The notes under the pieces: generated by a model | Database searches by the model: none | What the model saw: the letters and a program-made list of their open reading frames with translations, nothing else | Told to the model about the DNA's origin: nothing | Shown: positions 26,764 through 36,531 of the stretch, one piece after another | Layout: every line of letters starts with the position of its first letter | Position numbering within the stretch: position 1 is the first letter of the stretch | Position numbers and translations under genes: made by a program | NCBI RefSeq assembly: GCF_028293835.1 | Contig: NZ_JAQGNX010000170.1 | Span: 1-64,000 of the forward strand | Length of the DNA: 64,000 nucleotides | Reading direction: 5' to 3' | Source: Pseudomonas sp. | Lineage (GTDB): Bacteria > Pseudomonadota > Gammaproteobacteria > Pseudomonadales > Pseudomonadaceae

Positions 26764-28509
26764 ATGAAGTTTCACAAAAAATCTACCCGCGGTTTTATCC
26801 TGTTGTTTACCGTCCAGCTCAGCAGTTTTTCGGCATTCGCCGACACTCAACTGGATGTCAGGATCAGGCCCGCCAATGCAGAACTCAAAGCCAACGTCGA
26901 AGGATATGTGGGTAGTCTCGGCGAGCGCGATGAACAAACGCTGCGTCGTTTTAGCGTAGGTGCCGAAGAACAGGCGCTGAAAGCCGCGCAAGCGTTGGGC
27001 TATTACCAGGCACGTATTAACAGCGATGTGCAGCATGAAAAGGGTAAAGACCTGCGTCTGGTTATGGACATCGAGCCCGGCGAACCCGTGCATTTGCGCA
27101 ATGTCACGGTAAAAGTAGAGGGGCCGGCATCGACGCTCAAGGAGTTCCGCGTACCCGCCAGCGAGGCCCTGAAGACCGGCGCCGTACTGAATCACGGTCA
27201 TTACGAAGACGCTAAGCGTCTGATCCAGAATCAGGCCTCGCGCTACGGATTCTTCGATGGACATTTTACCCGGCAGCGCTTGGCCATTGATCCAAAGGCA
27301 GGGGTTGCCGACATAGAATTGGTCTACGACAGCGGTCCGCGCTACGTGTTTGGCAAGGTCAGTTTCACCGGCGACGCGCCGTTCGATGACGACCTGATGC
27401 AACGCATGGTGCCCTTTAAAGCGGGCACGCCTTATGACTCCGAGCTGATCGCCGAGCTGAATCAAAATCTGCAATCAAGCGGTTATTTCGAAGGCGTACG
27501 CGTCGATGCTGCGCCCACGGCTGCGGTTGCCCAGGTGATTCCGGTATCGGTGCAACTGGAGACACGCAAACCCCGCACGGTGGGCCTGGGGATTGGTTTT
27601 TCCACCGATGTGGGGGTACGCGGCAAAGCCAACTGGACTCGGCATTGGGTGAACGCCCAGGGCGACAGTTATGGCGCCGACATGGAGCTGTCAGCGCCCA
27701 AGCAAAACATTGGTCTGTGGTACGACATTCCGCTGGACCCGCCCTTGACTGACAAACTACGTTTCGCTGGCGGGTATCAATACGAAGAAATCGCTGATAG
27801 CGACAGTGTGAGCAAGCTGCTGACCATCGGGCCTGAATGGCACAGCAAATTGCCCAGCGGCTGGGAGCGGGTGCTGTCATTGAAGTGGCAGCGCGAAGAC
27901 TATCGTCTCGGTGATGACGCCGGGCTCAGTACGCTGTTGATGCCAGGGGTCAGTTACTCATTTCTACGCAGCGACAATCGAATCGACCCGCAAAATGGCT
28001 ATCGCTTACAGTTCGATGCTGAAGTGGCCAAGGAAGGTTTGGGCTCGGACACCAATTTGCTGCATGGCAACGTTCTGCTGAAAGGTTTGACCACTGTGTT
28101 CCAGAATCATCGTCTGTTAGGCCGCATTCAAGTGGGCGGCAGCGCCACCAATGGCTATAAATCCATTCCGCCTTCGCTACGCTTTTTTGCTGGCGGCGAT
28201 CAAAGCGTGCGCGGTTACGACTATCAAACCCTCTCGCCAACCAACTCCGACGGCGATCGGGTAGGCGGTCGGTACATGGTGGCGGGTAGCGTTGAATACC
28301 AGTACTCCATCGCTGAGAAGTGGCGAATCGCAACCTTTGTCGATCAGGGCAACGCGTTTAATTCTTTACAACTGCCCAGTTTGAAAACCGGCGTGGGGAT
28401 TGGCATTCGCTGGGTGTCGCCGGTAGGGCCGATACGTCTTGATGTCGCCCACGCGCTGGATGATGACGGCGGGATTCGTCTGCACTTTTCCATGGGGCCT
28501 GAGCTGTGA
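26764..28509 (+). CDS. tamA: Outer-membrane translocation and assembly protein TamA
   Basis: An Omp85-superfamily outer-membrane protein of 581 residues that with TamB supports insertion of some outer-membrane proteins and envelope lipid transport. MKFHKKSTRG begins a signal peptide cleaved near FSAFA/DTQ. Residues about 30-265 hold POTRA domains (for example LGYYQARINSDV and RYGFFDGHFTRQRLAI). About 270-581 is the 16-strand barrel with the RSVRGYDY-type motif (GGDQSVRGYDYQTL) and a C-terminal aromatic-containing strand. The GTG start of tamB overlaps the stop, so the two are translationally coupled. Confidence 0.93.
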   Translation: MKFHKKSTRGFILLFTVQLSSFSAFADTQLDVRIRPANAELKANVEGYVGSLGERDEQTLRRFSVGAEEQALKAAQALGYYQARINSDVQHEKGKDLRLVMDIEPGEPVHLRNVTVKVEGPASTLKEFRVPASEALKTGAVLNHGHYEDAKRLIQNQASRYGFFDGHFTRQRLAIDPKAGVADIELVYDSGPRYVFGKVSFTGDAPFDDDLMQRMVPFKAGTPYDSELIAELNQNLQSSGYFEGVRVDAAPTAAVAQVIPVSVQLETRKPRTVGLGIGFSTDVGVRGKANWTRHWVNAQGDSYGADMELSAPKQNIGLWYDIPLDPPLTDKLRFAGGYQYEEIADSDSVSKLLTIGPEWHSKLPSGWERVLSLKWQREDYRLGDDAGLSTLLMPGVSYSFLRSDNRIDPQNGYRLQFDAEVAKEGLGSDTNLLHGNVLLKGLTTVFQNHRLLGRIQVGGSATNGYKSIPPSLRFFAGGDQSVRGYDYQTLSPTNSDGDRVGGRYMVAGSVEYQYSIAEKWRIATFVDQGNAFNSLQLPSLKTGVGIGIRWVSPVGPIRLDVAHALDDDGGIRLHFSMGPEL

Positions 28510-31500
28510 GGCGGGCAAGCAAAATTACCGGCATCAGCCTGATAGCCATTGTGGCGCTGCTGGCAATGTTGGCGCTTGGGTTGTACACCGTACTCAGTAC
28601 TCAGGCAGGCAGTCGCTGGGCGCTGGGGTTAGTGCCAGGCTTACAGGTCGATAACTTCAGCGGGCGGTTGGCCGGGGAGTGGCAGGCGGATCAACTGCGT
28701 TGGGTTCAGGGTGATAAGCAGGTTGAAATCGATGCTCCGCTGTTTGTGTGGTCGCCGTCGTGCCTGATGAAGATGACCCTGTGTATCGATCAACTTCACG
28801 CCCGGCGCGTCAGCGTGCAGATTGCGCCTCAGCCCACTGATACGAGCAGTGAGCCTCTGACGTTGCCGAATCTGAAGCTGCCACTGGCGATTCGCTTAGC
28901 GGATGTGCGCATCGACAGCGTGATACTCAACGGCAGCGAACAATTAAAAGACCTGCGATTGGCAACTGAATGGACCGCCGATGGCTTGCAGATCAACGCC
29001 GCGCATCTGCAGAGCGGTGATTTAGTTCTGGATTTGTCGGGTTTGCTACAGCCGAACGGCGATTGGCCGGTTACCGCTCAAGGCCAACTGCAACTGCCCG
29101 GGCCGGGTAACGTGCCGTGGGCGCTGGCCCTGGACATTCAAGGCGAACTGTTGAAAACCCTACAGCTCAAGGCTGACAGTACGGGCTACCTTCAAGGCCA
29201 ACTGACCGGGCAACTGCAACCCTTGGTGGAAAACCTGCCCGCACAGGTAAGGATCACCGCTGACAGTTTCAAGGCTTCTGCTGACTTACCCGACACGCTG
29301 CAACTTAATCAGCTTGTAATGGTGGCCCAAGGTGATCTGCAAAGCGGTTATCAGGTCACTGGCAATGCTAGCCTGCCTGGGGAAAAAGGGCCGGTTGCAC
29401 TGGCATTGCAGGGCCGTGTCGATGCTCAAGGTGCAGATGTTACCGCCCTTAACCTGACAGCCAGTGCCGAACAATCGCTGAAACTCAGCGGCAAGCTGGA
29501 CTGGCGCCAAGGTTTTAGTGCCGACGCGAAAATTGATTGGCGCGATTTTCCGTGGCATCGCCTGTACCCGGTTATCGATGAGCCGCAAGTGTCATTGCGT
29601 ACATTCCAAGGTGAAGTCTCCTACAGCGACGGCAAATACCTGGGAAACTTCAATGCAGCGCTCGGCGGTCCTGCGGGTGCATTCACCTTGAGCAGCCCAT
29701 TTAGTGGTGATCTCAAGCAAGTGTTCTTGCCGCAGCTTGAATTGGCCGCAGGGCAGGGGAAGGCCAGCGGGCATTTGAATCTGCAATTCGCCGATGGCAT
29801 CGGTTGGGATACCGCGCTGGACTTGAACTCGGTCAACCCTGCGTATTGGTTGGCTGAGTTGCCGGGCAACCTTGCCGGACCGTTGCGCAGCAAGGGCGAA
29901 TTCAAGAATCAGAAATTGACCCTTAACGCCGATCTTGACGTGAAAGGCCGGTTGCGCGGCCAGCCGGCGACGCTTGCAGCTAAAGCGGACGGCGCAGGCG
30001 ACAAGTGGACCGTCAGCACGCTGGATATTCGCCTCGGCGATAACCGCATTCAAGGCAGCGGCAGCTTGCAACAAAAGCTGCTGGGCCAACTGGACATCAA
30101 TCTGCCGCGCCTGGGCCAACTCTGGCCCCAATTGCAAGGTCAGCTCAAAGGTCGGCTGGACGTTGCGGGCAGCGTGCAAGCGCCCCAAGGTCAATTGGCA
30201 TTGCAGGGGGGCCAGTTGGCCATGGCCAAAAACCAGCTGAAAACCCTGACCCTGGCCGCCAAACTCGATAATGCCCAACGTGCAAATCTGGATCTCAAGG
30301 TTGCGGGAATACAGTTGGGCGACACGCAGTTGGGTACGTTATTGGTCACCGGTCTGGGTGACATCAAGCGCCAGCAAATGAAATTGGACCTGCAAGGCCC
30401 TTTACTGAAATTGGCGCTGGGAGCGGATGGCGGCCTGGACAAAGGTAACTGGCGGGGTCGTTTGGTCAGTGGCGATGTGCAGACAGGCGGTCAGGATTGG
30501 CGCTTGCAACAACCAGCCAAACTGGAGCGTCTGGCGGACGGGAAAATCAATTTCGGGGCACATTGCTGGATCTCCGGGCAGTCGAGTTTATGCGGCGAAG
30601 ATCAACGGCTAATGCCAGAGCCGCGTCTGCGTTACCACCTTAAGCAGTTTCCCATTGAAAGCTTGGCGCAATGGTTACCCAAGGACTTTGCCTGGAAAGG
30701 TTCGTTGAATGCCGACGTGCAACTCGATCTGCCTGCATCAGGCCCCAATGGACAAATTCTGGTAGACGCCAGCGGCGGTACGTTGCGTCTTCTGGAGAAA
30801 AATCAATGGCTGGATTTTCCTTATGAAAGCCTCAAGCTCACCAGCACCTTAACGCCCAAGCGCATTGACTCAAGGCTCGACTTTCGGGGCGGCAAACTGG
30901 GTACTTTGTGGGTGACGGCGCAACTCGATCCGTTGGCGAAAAACAAACCGCTGGCGGGAGATTTTAATCTCAGTGGGCTGGATATCTCCATCGCCAGACC
31001 GTTCATACCTATGGTCGAAAAACTGACAGGCCGCCTCAATGGCGCTGGACACCTGTCTGGCGGGCTCTTGGCGCCGCAGGTCAATGGCAATATCACCCTT
31101 AGTGACGGTGAAGCGTCCGGGCCGGAACTGCCGCTGAACGTGCATGACCTTAAACTCCAGGCGCTTATTGCTGGGGAAGGCGTAAGACTGGACGGCAATT
31201 GGAGCAGCGGCGAGACCGGACGCGGTACGCTCAATGGCCAAGTGGCCTGGGCTGACGCGCTGGCCGTGGACGTCAATCTCAAAGGCACTCACCTGCCGGT
31301 GACGGTGGAGCCGTATGCCGAACTTGATGTGGCACCCGACCTGAAGATATCAATGAAGGGCGACAAGCTGGCAATCTCTGGCAAAGTGCTGGTTCCCAAG
31401 GGGGCAATCACCGTCCGTGAATTGCCACCGTCGACGGTCAAGTTGTCGGGAGACACGGTCATCATCGGCCAGCAAGCCAACGATCCGAACACAAACAAAC

Positions 31501-32201
31501 CGCCGTCACTGGCGATGGCCATGGACATCGATGTGGAAGTCGGAAAAGACACCCTCAGTTTTACCGGTTTCGGGCTCACGGCTAATCTGGCAGGGCACGT
31601 ACACATCGGCGATAACCTCGACACGCGCGGCGAGTTGAATCTCAACGACGGCCGTTATCGGGCGTACGGCCAGCGGTTGACGATTCGTAAAGCGCGGCTG
31701 TTATTTGCCGGGCCTATCGATCAGCCGTATCTGGACATCGAAGCGGTTCGCCAGGTCGATGATGTGACTGCCGGTATTCGTCTCACCGGCAGCGCCGAAC
31801 AGCCCACCACGGTGGTGTTCTCCGAGCCGGCCATGAGTCAGGAAGAGGCGCTTTCCTATTTGGTGTTGGGTCGTCCGCTGACCACCACCGGCGAAGACAG
31901 TAACGTCATGGCGCAAGCCGCGCTGGCGTTGGGGTTGGCCGGAAGTTCGTCGGCGACTGGCACGTTGGCGAAAAACCTCGGTATCAAGGATTTCGAACTC
32001 GACACCGCAGGCAGCGGCTCGACCACCAGCGTGGTCGCCAGTGGCAAAATCACCGAAAAACTGAGTCTGCGTTACGGCATCGGCGTATTCGACCCGGCCA
32101 ATTCCATCGCGCTGCGTTATACCTTAAGCAAAAAGGTGTACCTGGAAGCGGCGAGCGGCGTCGCCAGCTCGCTGGATATTTTCTACAAGCGGGATTTTTG
32201 A
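28506..32201 (+). CDS. tamB: Inner-membrane-anchored translocation/assembly module protein TamB
   Basis: A 1231-residue AsmA-like/DUF490 protein that bridges inner and outer membranes and partners TamA. The start is GTG overlapping the tamA stop (GTGA). An N-terminal TM anchor at about 8-30 (ISLIAIVALLAMLALGLYTVL) is followed by a very long periplasmic beta-rich region of repeats and a conserved C-terminal DUF490 domain (about 880-1231) with EEALSYLVLGRPL and the final LRYTLSKKVYLEAASGVASSLDIFYKRDF. The size and arrangement are typical of TamB. Confidence 0.93.
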   Translation: MRRASKITGISLIAIVALLAMLALGLYTVLSTQAGSRWALGLVPGLQVDNFSGRLAGEWQADQLRWVQGDKQVEIDAPLFVWSPSCLMKMTLCIDQLHARRVSVQIAPQPTDTSSEPLTLPNLKLPLAIRLADVRIDSVILNGSEQLKDLRLATEWTADGLQINAAHLQSGDLVLDLSGLLQPNGDWPVTAQGQLQLPGPGNVPWALALDIQGELLKTLQLKADSTGYLQGQLTGQLQPLVENLPAQVRITADSFKASADLPDTLQLNQLVMVAQGDLQSGYQVTGNASLPGEKGPVALALQGRVDAQGADVTALNLTASAEQSLKLSGKLDWRQGFSADAKIDWRDFPWHRLYPVIDEPQVSLRTFQGEVSYSDGKYLGNFNAALGGPAGAFTLSSPFSGDLKQVFLPQLELAAGQGKASGHLNLQFADGIGWDTALDLNSVNPAYWLAELPGNLAGPLRSKGEFKNQKLTLNADLDVKGRLRGQPATLAAKADGAGDKWTVSTLDIRLGDNRIQGSGSLQQKLLGQLDINLPRLGQLWPQLQGQLKGRLDVAGSVQAPQGQLALQGGQLAMAKNQLKTLTLAAKLDNAQRANLDLKVAGIQLGDTQLGTLLVTGLGDIKRQQMKLDLQGPLLKLALGADGGLDKGNWRGRLVSGDVQTGGQDWRLQQPAKLERLADGKINFGAHCWISGQSSLCGEDQRLMPEPRLRYHLKQFPIESLAQWLPKDFAWKGSLNADVQLDLPASGPNGQILVDASGGTLRLLEKNQWLDFPYESLKLTSTLTPKRIDSRLDFRGGKLGTLWVTAQLDPLAKNKPLAGDFNLSGLDISIARPFIPMVEKLTGRLNGAGHLSGGLLAPQVNGNITLSDGEASGPELPLNVHDLKLQALIAGEGVRLDGNWSSGETGRGTLNGQVAWADALAVDVNLKGTHLPVTVEPYAELDVAPDLKISMKGDKLAISGKVLVPKGAITVRELPPSTVKLSGDTVIIGQQANDPNTNKPPSLAMAMDIDVEVGKDTLSFTGFGLTANLAGHVHIGDNLDTRGELNLNDGRYRAYGQRLTIRKARLLFAGPIDQPYLDIEAVRQVDDVTAGIRLTGSAEQPTTVVFSEPAMSQEEALSYLVLGRPLTTTGEDSNVMAQAALALGLAGSSSATGTLAKNLGIKDFELDTAGSGSTTSVVASGKITEKLSLRYGIGVFDPANSIALRYTLSKKVYLEAASGVASSLDIFYKRDF

Positions 32202-32212
32202 GGCCTGAATTC

Positions 32213-32304
32213 TATAGGAGGTTCCGCCACGTCGCCGACGCCGCGCTGTCGCGCAGCAAACACAAAACCTACAGATTATTTTTAAGTCAACAAGTTATGC
32301 GTTG
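32213..32304. repeat. Second copy of the 2709-2923 repeat without the insert
   Basis: It begins TATAGGAGGTTCCGCCACGT and continues through CGCAGCAAACACAAAACC, then TACAGATTATTTTTAAGTCA. It matches the reverse complement of 2709-2923 apart from the 114-bp insert found there and the differing far end. This is the empty site relative to the REPIN-like insertion at 2.75 kb. Confidence 0.85.
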
Positions 32305-32311
32305 TTTGATA

Positions 32312-32397
32312 AGAGCCAACGTGTTGGCGACATCAGCAGCACCGCAGCCGTTTAGATGAACCGCTTTGACTGCCTCGCCAACACGTTGGCTCCTACA
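32312..32397. repeat. Extragenic inverted repeat with perfect 17-bp arms
   Basis: AGCCAACGTGTTGGCGA (32314-32330) and its exact complement TCGCCAACACGTTGGCT (32375-32391) flank 44 bases. It ends TCCTACA. Same family as 10214-10305; it abuts the previous repeat, forming a mosaic between tamB and the aldo/keto reductase. Confidence 0.88.
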
Positions 32398-32419
32398 AAG
32401 GGCCTGTAAACTTCAGGAA

Positions 32420-33415
32420 TTACTGATTCACCAACTTCAACGAAGCGTCGGTATACCGCTTGCCAGCAATCGCCTCGACCGGAAACAAATCTTTAAGCGC
32501 TTGCAACTCACTTTGACTCAGTTTGATCTCCAGAGACGCGACGTTTTCTTCCAGATACTTGCGCTGTTTTGTGCCCGGAATAGGCACGATGTCGTTACCT
32601 TGCGCCAACACCCATGCCAAGGCGAGTTGGCCCGCAGTCACGCCTTTATCCGCTGCCAGTTGCTGAACCTTCTTCACCAACAGCAGATTTTTCGTGAAGT
32701 TTTCCCCCTGAAAGCGCGGGCTGGAGCGACGATAATCATCAGCGGCAAAATCGTCAGGGCTTTTTAGCGTGCCCGTCAGAAAACCACGGCCCAGGGGGCT
32801 GTAGGGTACAAACGCGATGCCCAGACGGCGGCACGCTTCAAGGCTGCCATTTTCTTCGGGGTCGCGGCTCCACAGCGAGTACTCGGTCTGCAACGCGCTG
32901 ATCGGATGAACCTTATGCGCCCGCTCCAACGTGCTGGCAGAGGCCTCGCTCAAACCGAGGAAGCGTACCTTGCCCGCTTTGACCAACTCAGCCATGGCAC
33001 CAACGGACTCTTCCACGGAGATTTGTGGGTCGATCCGGTGTTGGTAATACAAATCCAGGCTTTCGACGTTTAGGCGTCTAAGGGTCGCATCGATGGCACT
33101 GCGGATGTATTCAGGGCTGCCGTTCACGCCGCGAGCGGTGGGGTCGTTCAGGTCGCGAACAAAACCAAACTTACTGGCGAGAAAGACTTGATCACGTTTA
33201 CCGCGAATCGCTTTGCCGATCAGCTCTTCGTTGGTGAACGGACCGTACATGTCAGCGGTGTCCAGCAAATTGACTCCCAGTTCCAGCGCGCGGTGCAGGG
33301 TAGCCACAGCTTCTTTTGTGTCTGTGCCGGTGGTATAGAAGTCGGTCATGCCCATGCAGCCAAGGCCGAGGGCGGAAACGTGGGGGCCGTTTGTTCCGAG
33401 TTGACGAGTTTGCAT
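32420..33415 (-). CDS. Aldo/keto reductase
   Basis: An NADPH-dependent TIM-barrel aldo/keto reductase of 331 residues, like the bacterial AKR13/YakC group. The tetrad is visible: Asp52 and Tyr57 in [11 protein letters not shown], Lys82 in LASKFGF and His126 in LYYQHRID. The C-terminal cofactor segment [20 protein letters not shown] is also present. Substrate unknown; roles in aldehyde or methylglyoxal detoxification are usual for the family. It is divergent from a LysR regulator that likely controls it. Confidence 0.93.
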   Translation of the reverse strand: MQTRQLGTNGPHVSALGLGCMGMTDFYTTGTDTKEAVATLHRALELGVNLLDTADMYGPFTNEELIGKAIRGKRDQVFLASKFGFVRDLNDPTARGVNGSPEYIRSAIDATLRRLNVESLDLYYQHRIDPQISVEESVGAMAELVKAGKVRFLGLSEASASTLERAHKVHPISALQTEYSLWSRDPEENGSLEACRRLGIAFVPYSPLGRGFLTGTLKSPDDFAADDYRRSSPRFQGENFTKNLLLVKKVQQLAADKGVTAGQLALAWVLAQGNDIVPIPGTKQRKYLEENVASLEIKLSQSELQALKDLFPVEAIAGKRYTDASLKLVNQ

Positions 33416-33498
33416 GAAGAGCTCCGTCTGATTGAAAAGAGGCGCCCATTGTCACGCTCGACAGAACAGGGATAAACAGGCTAAAAACGCTTTTACTG

Positions 33499-33513
33499 TT
33501 TAGAAAATCTAAA
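33499..33513. promoter_or_regulatory. Candidate LysR operator between aldo/keto reductase and LysR genes
   Basis: TTTAGA-AAA-TCTAAA, a perfect 6-3-6 inverted repeat in the 128-bp divergent gap, 30 bases before the LysR start. Its size and place suit a LysR-type T-N11-A site. Confidence 0.5.
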
Positions 33514-33543
33514 TAGTCACTGTTGACTCACTAGCAGGCATCC

Positions 33544-34455
33544 ATGGACCGATTTAACGCGATGCGCGTATTCACTCGTATTGTCGAGCTGGGAGGGTTT
33601 GCCAAAGCAGCCGACAGCCTGCACCTGCCTCGGGCTTCAGCCACGATTCTGGTTAAGCAACTGGAAGCGCATCTGGGCGTGCAATTGCTGCAGCGCACAA
33701 CGCGTCAGGTCAGTCCTACACTGGACGGACGTGCTTATTACCTGCGTTGTGTCAGTTTGTTGGCCGACCTTGAAGACACTGAGGCGGTGTTTTCCGCCAA
33801 CCGGGTCGAGCCCAAAGGCACGCTACGGATTGATATTCCCGTGGGGTTTGGACGTTTTATCCTCATCCCGGCCCTGCCGGAATTCAGTGCGCGTTATCCG
33901 CAACTTGAGCTGGAAGTCGGCATGAGCGATCGCCCGATCAAACTCATTCGCGAAGGTGTGGATTGCGTGGTGCGGATCGGCCCTTCGCTGGATGACTCCC
34001 TGGTGGCCCGGTTGCTGGCGCAGATCCCCCAAGTCACCTGTGGCAGCCGAGCGTATTTACAGCGCAGAGGCATGCCGAAAACCCTGGATGAACTACAAGG
34101 TCATCAAGTGATCGAATACTTTTCTGCCAGCTCCGGCAAGCGTTACGGACTGGAATTTCAGCGGGGGGCGGAGGTCCATGAGGTGAGCCTGCCGAGGGCG
34201 CTGTCAATCAACAGCGCGGACGGTTATCTCGCCGCTTGCGAGGCGGGGTACGGCTTGATGCAAACCCCGTATTATCAGATTGTCGAGCAACTGCGCAGCG
34301 GTAAATTGTTAGAAGTGCTACCTGAGTTCAAACCGCCCGCCATGACGCTGATGGCGCTGTACCCACCCCATCGACAAATGTCACGGCGGGTACGCGTGTT
34401 TATTGACTGGCTGGTGGAACTTTGTGCCAGGCATAATTTGTCAGACAAAAAATGA
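33544..34455 (+). CDS. LysR-family transcriptional regulator (CrgA-like)
   Basis: A LysR-type regulator of 303 residues. DNA-binding domain at about 1-60 (MDRFNAMRVFTRIVELGGFAKAADSLHLPRASATILVKQLEAHLGVQLLQRTTR), effector domain at about 88-290. The MDRFxAMRVF start marks the CrgA/YafC subgroup, whose members often regulate a divergent oxidoreductase, here the aldo/keto reductase. Effector unknown. Confidence 0.9.
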   Translation: MDRFNAMRVFTRIVELGGFAKAADSLHLPRASATILVKQLEAHLGVQLLQRTTRQVSPTLDGRAYYLRCVSLLADLEDTEAVFSANRVEPKGTLRIDIPVGFGRFILIPALPEFSARYPQLELEVGMSDRPIKLIREGVDCVVRIGPSLDDSLVARLLAQIPQVTCGSRAYLQRRGMPKTLDELQGHQVIEYFSASSGKRYGLEFQRGAEVHEVSLPRALSINSADGYLAACEAGYGLMQTPYYQIVEQLRSGKLLEVLPEFKPPAMTLMALYPPHRQMSRRVRVFIDWLVELCARHNLSDKK

Positions 34456-34532
34456 TGAGGCCCATAGGTCAGTAAGCACTTTCGTGTTTAACTTCCGGCT
34501 CTTCCAAAACCCTTCAAAAAAGGACTCAGTTC

Positions 34533-35033
34533 ATGGCTCAAGTGACGCATAGAGGCAACCCTATTCAAGTTAAAGGCATATTGCCAGCCGTTGGAAGCGC
34601 AGCCCCTGCGTTTTCTCTGGTGGCCGGTAATCTGGCTGACGTGACCTTGGCTACCTTTGCCGGCAAGCGCAAAGTGCTGAATATTTTCCCAAGCATCGAC
34701 ACCCCGACCTGTGCCACGTCCGTGCGCAAATTCAATGCCCAGGCCAACGACCTGACCAACGCGGTCGTGCTGTGTATTTCTGCTGATTTGCCTTTCGCCC
34801 AAGCCCGTTTTTGCGGCGCTGAAGGTCTTGAAAACGTTCAGAATCTGTCGACCATGCGTGGCCGTGACTTCATTGAAAATTACGGCGTTGCCATCGTTGA
34901 AGGCCCTTTGGCTGGCCTTACTGCCCGTGCAGTGGTTGTCCTCGACGAAAACGACGTAGTCCTGCACAGCGAGCTGGTGCCGGAAATCGGTCAAGAACCC
35001 GACTACGATGCCGCCTTGGCTGTTCTAAAGTAA
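34533..35033 (+). CDS. tpx: Thiol peroxidase Tpx
   Basis: An atypical 2-Cys peroxiredoxin reducing hydroperoxides with thioredoxin; 166 residues, the usual length. The peroxidatic Cys60 is in [14 protein letters not shown] and the resolving Cys94 in [14 protein letters not shown]. Start [15 protein letters not shown], after AAAAAAGGACTCAG. Single-gene unit with its own terminator. Confidence 0.96.
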   Translation: MAQVTHRGNPIQVKGILPAVGSAAPAFSLVAGNLADVTLATFAGKRKVLNIFPSIDTPTCATSVRKFNAQANDLTNAVVLCISADLPFAQARFCGAEGLENVQNLSTMRGRDFIENYGVAIVEGPLAGLTARAVVVLDENDVVLHSELVPEIGQEPDYDAALAVLK

Positions 35034-35050
35034 CATCGTGTAAAACACTA

Positions 35051-35078
35051 ACGGTCTGGACTTGTCCGGGCCGTTTTT
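35051..35078 (+). terminator. Terminator of tpx
   Basis: ACGGTCTGGA, a CTTG loop and TCCGGGCCGT with two G-T pairs, then TTTT. It starts 18 bases after the tpx stop. Confidence 0.85.
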
Positions 35079-35208
35079 ATTTGTGCTTCAGGGCCTTATC
35101 GAAAGTAAGCGCTAAGTAAATAGCCGGTAAAGGCCCTTTGCTTCTCTACTCACAGTGCTTATTGTTCAGCCTCTCAATGAAGCCCCCGCGCACAATGGTT
35201 GATTATTC

Positions 35209-36531
35209 ATGCAATCGTCTGGCCCCCGTAGTTCCCGTCGCTGGCTGATTAGCCTGTTAGTGCTGTTGGTCATTATTGGCCTGTGTTGGAAATTCTGGCC
35301 TGCTGGTGGATTGCGCACCGGCACCGCCGATTCAGGCACCGCCACAGCCGGTCGCCATAAAGGTGGCGGCTCAGCAGCCAAGGGCACTGCGCCAAGGCCG
35401 GGGTTTGGCGGCGCCACCGGGCCGATCCCTGTACGTGTGGGCGCTGCCACCGTAGGTGATTTCCCGATTCTGTATAAAGCCTTGGGCACCGTGACGGCGA
35501 TGAACACCATCAACGTGCGCAGCCGAGTGGCGGGAGAGTTGGTCAAGCTCAACTTCCAGGAAGGGCAGATGGTCAAGGCCGGCGACTTGCTCGCGGAAAT
35601 TGATCCACGCAGCTATCAGGTCATTTTGGATCAGGCGCAGGGCACGCTGCTGACCAATCAGGCATTGTTGAAAAATGCTCAGGTCGACCTCGAACGTTAT
35701 CGCGGCTTGTATGCAGAAGACAGCATCGCCAAGCAGACCCTCGACACAGCGGCTTCGCTGGTCAACCAATACGTGGGCACCATCAAGACCAATCAGGCGT
35801 CCGTTAGCGATGCCAAGCTCAATCTCGAATTCACCAAGATCCGCGCACCAATTACCGGCCGGGTAGGGTTGAAACAACTGGATGTCGGCAACCTCGTCGC
35901 CGCCAACGACACCACCGCGCTGTTGGTCATCACCCAGACCAAGCCGATTACCGTGGTCTTTACCTTGCCGGAAAAAGACCTGTCGGCGGTTATTGCTCGT
36001 TATCACAGCGGCGATAAGCTGCCGGTAGAAGCCTGGGACCGTGGCGACATCAAGCTCCAGGCCACGGGTGTGCTAGCCAGTCTGGACAACCAGATTGACG
36101 TCACCACCGGCACGCTAAAATTCAAGGCACGCTTTGAAAATCAGGACGAAGTGCTGTTTCCGAACCAGTTCGTTAACGTACGTTTGCGTGCCGATACCCT
36201 TAAGCATGCGGTATTGGTGCCTTCAGCTGCGGTCCAGTTTGGCACCAATGGCACGTTCGTCTACGTAATGGACGGCGACAAAAAGGTCAAGATTCGTCAA
36301 TTGGTAGCCGGGGCGAGTGACGAGTCCTCTACCGTGATCACCAGCGGGTTGGCTGAAGGCGAACGCGTGGTGCTGGAAGGCACCGACCGCCTGAAAGAGG
36401 GTAGCGAAGTAGAAGTGGTGAACGACAGCAAAGAGGTGCCAGTAACGCCGTCACAGGATTTACACGGTAAGCCAACCAAGGATTCCACCGAATCCGCCAA
36501 GGCTGGAAAGGCGGAAAAAGGCGGCGTATGA
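35209..36531 (+). CDS. muxA: RND efflux periplasmic adaptor MuxA
   Basis: The membrane-fusion protein of an MdtABC-type pump; 440 residues. An N-terminal signal/anchor ([21 protein letters not shown]) is followed by a Gly/Ala-rich linker (about 35-70), a lipoyl/barrel-sandwich domain ([35 protein letters not shown]), an alpha-hairpin coiled coil (about 130-200), beta-barrel and membrane-proximal domains, and a charged tail. First of four genes joined by ATGA overlaps. In P. aeruginosa the orthologous muxABC-opmB set exports aztreonam, novobiocin and other drugs; the same substrates are only inferred here. Confidence 0.93.
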   Translation: MQSSGPRSSRRWLISLLVLLVIIGLCWKFWPAGGLRTGTADSGTATAGRHKGGGSAAKGTAPRPGFGGATGPIPVRVGAATVGDFPILYKALGTVTAMNTINVRSRVAGELVKLNFQEGQMVKAGDLLAEIDPRSYQVILDQAQGTLLTNQALLKNAQVDLERYRGLYAEDSIAKQTLDTAASLVNQYVGTIKTNQASVSDAKLNLEFTKIRAPITGRVGLKQLDVGNLVAANDTTALLVITQTKPITVVFTLPEKDLSAVIARYHSGDKLPVEAWDRGDIKLQATGVLASLDNQIDVTTGTLKFKARFENQDEVLFPNQFVNVRLRADTLKHAVLVPSAAVQFGTNGTFVYVMDGDKKVKIRQLVAGASDESSTVITSGLAEGERVVLEGTDRLKEGSEVEVVNDSKEVPVTPSQDLHGKPTKDSTESAKAGKAEKGGV

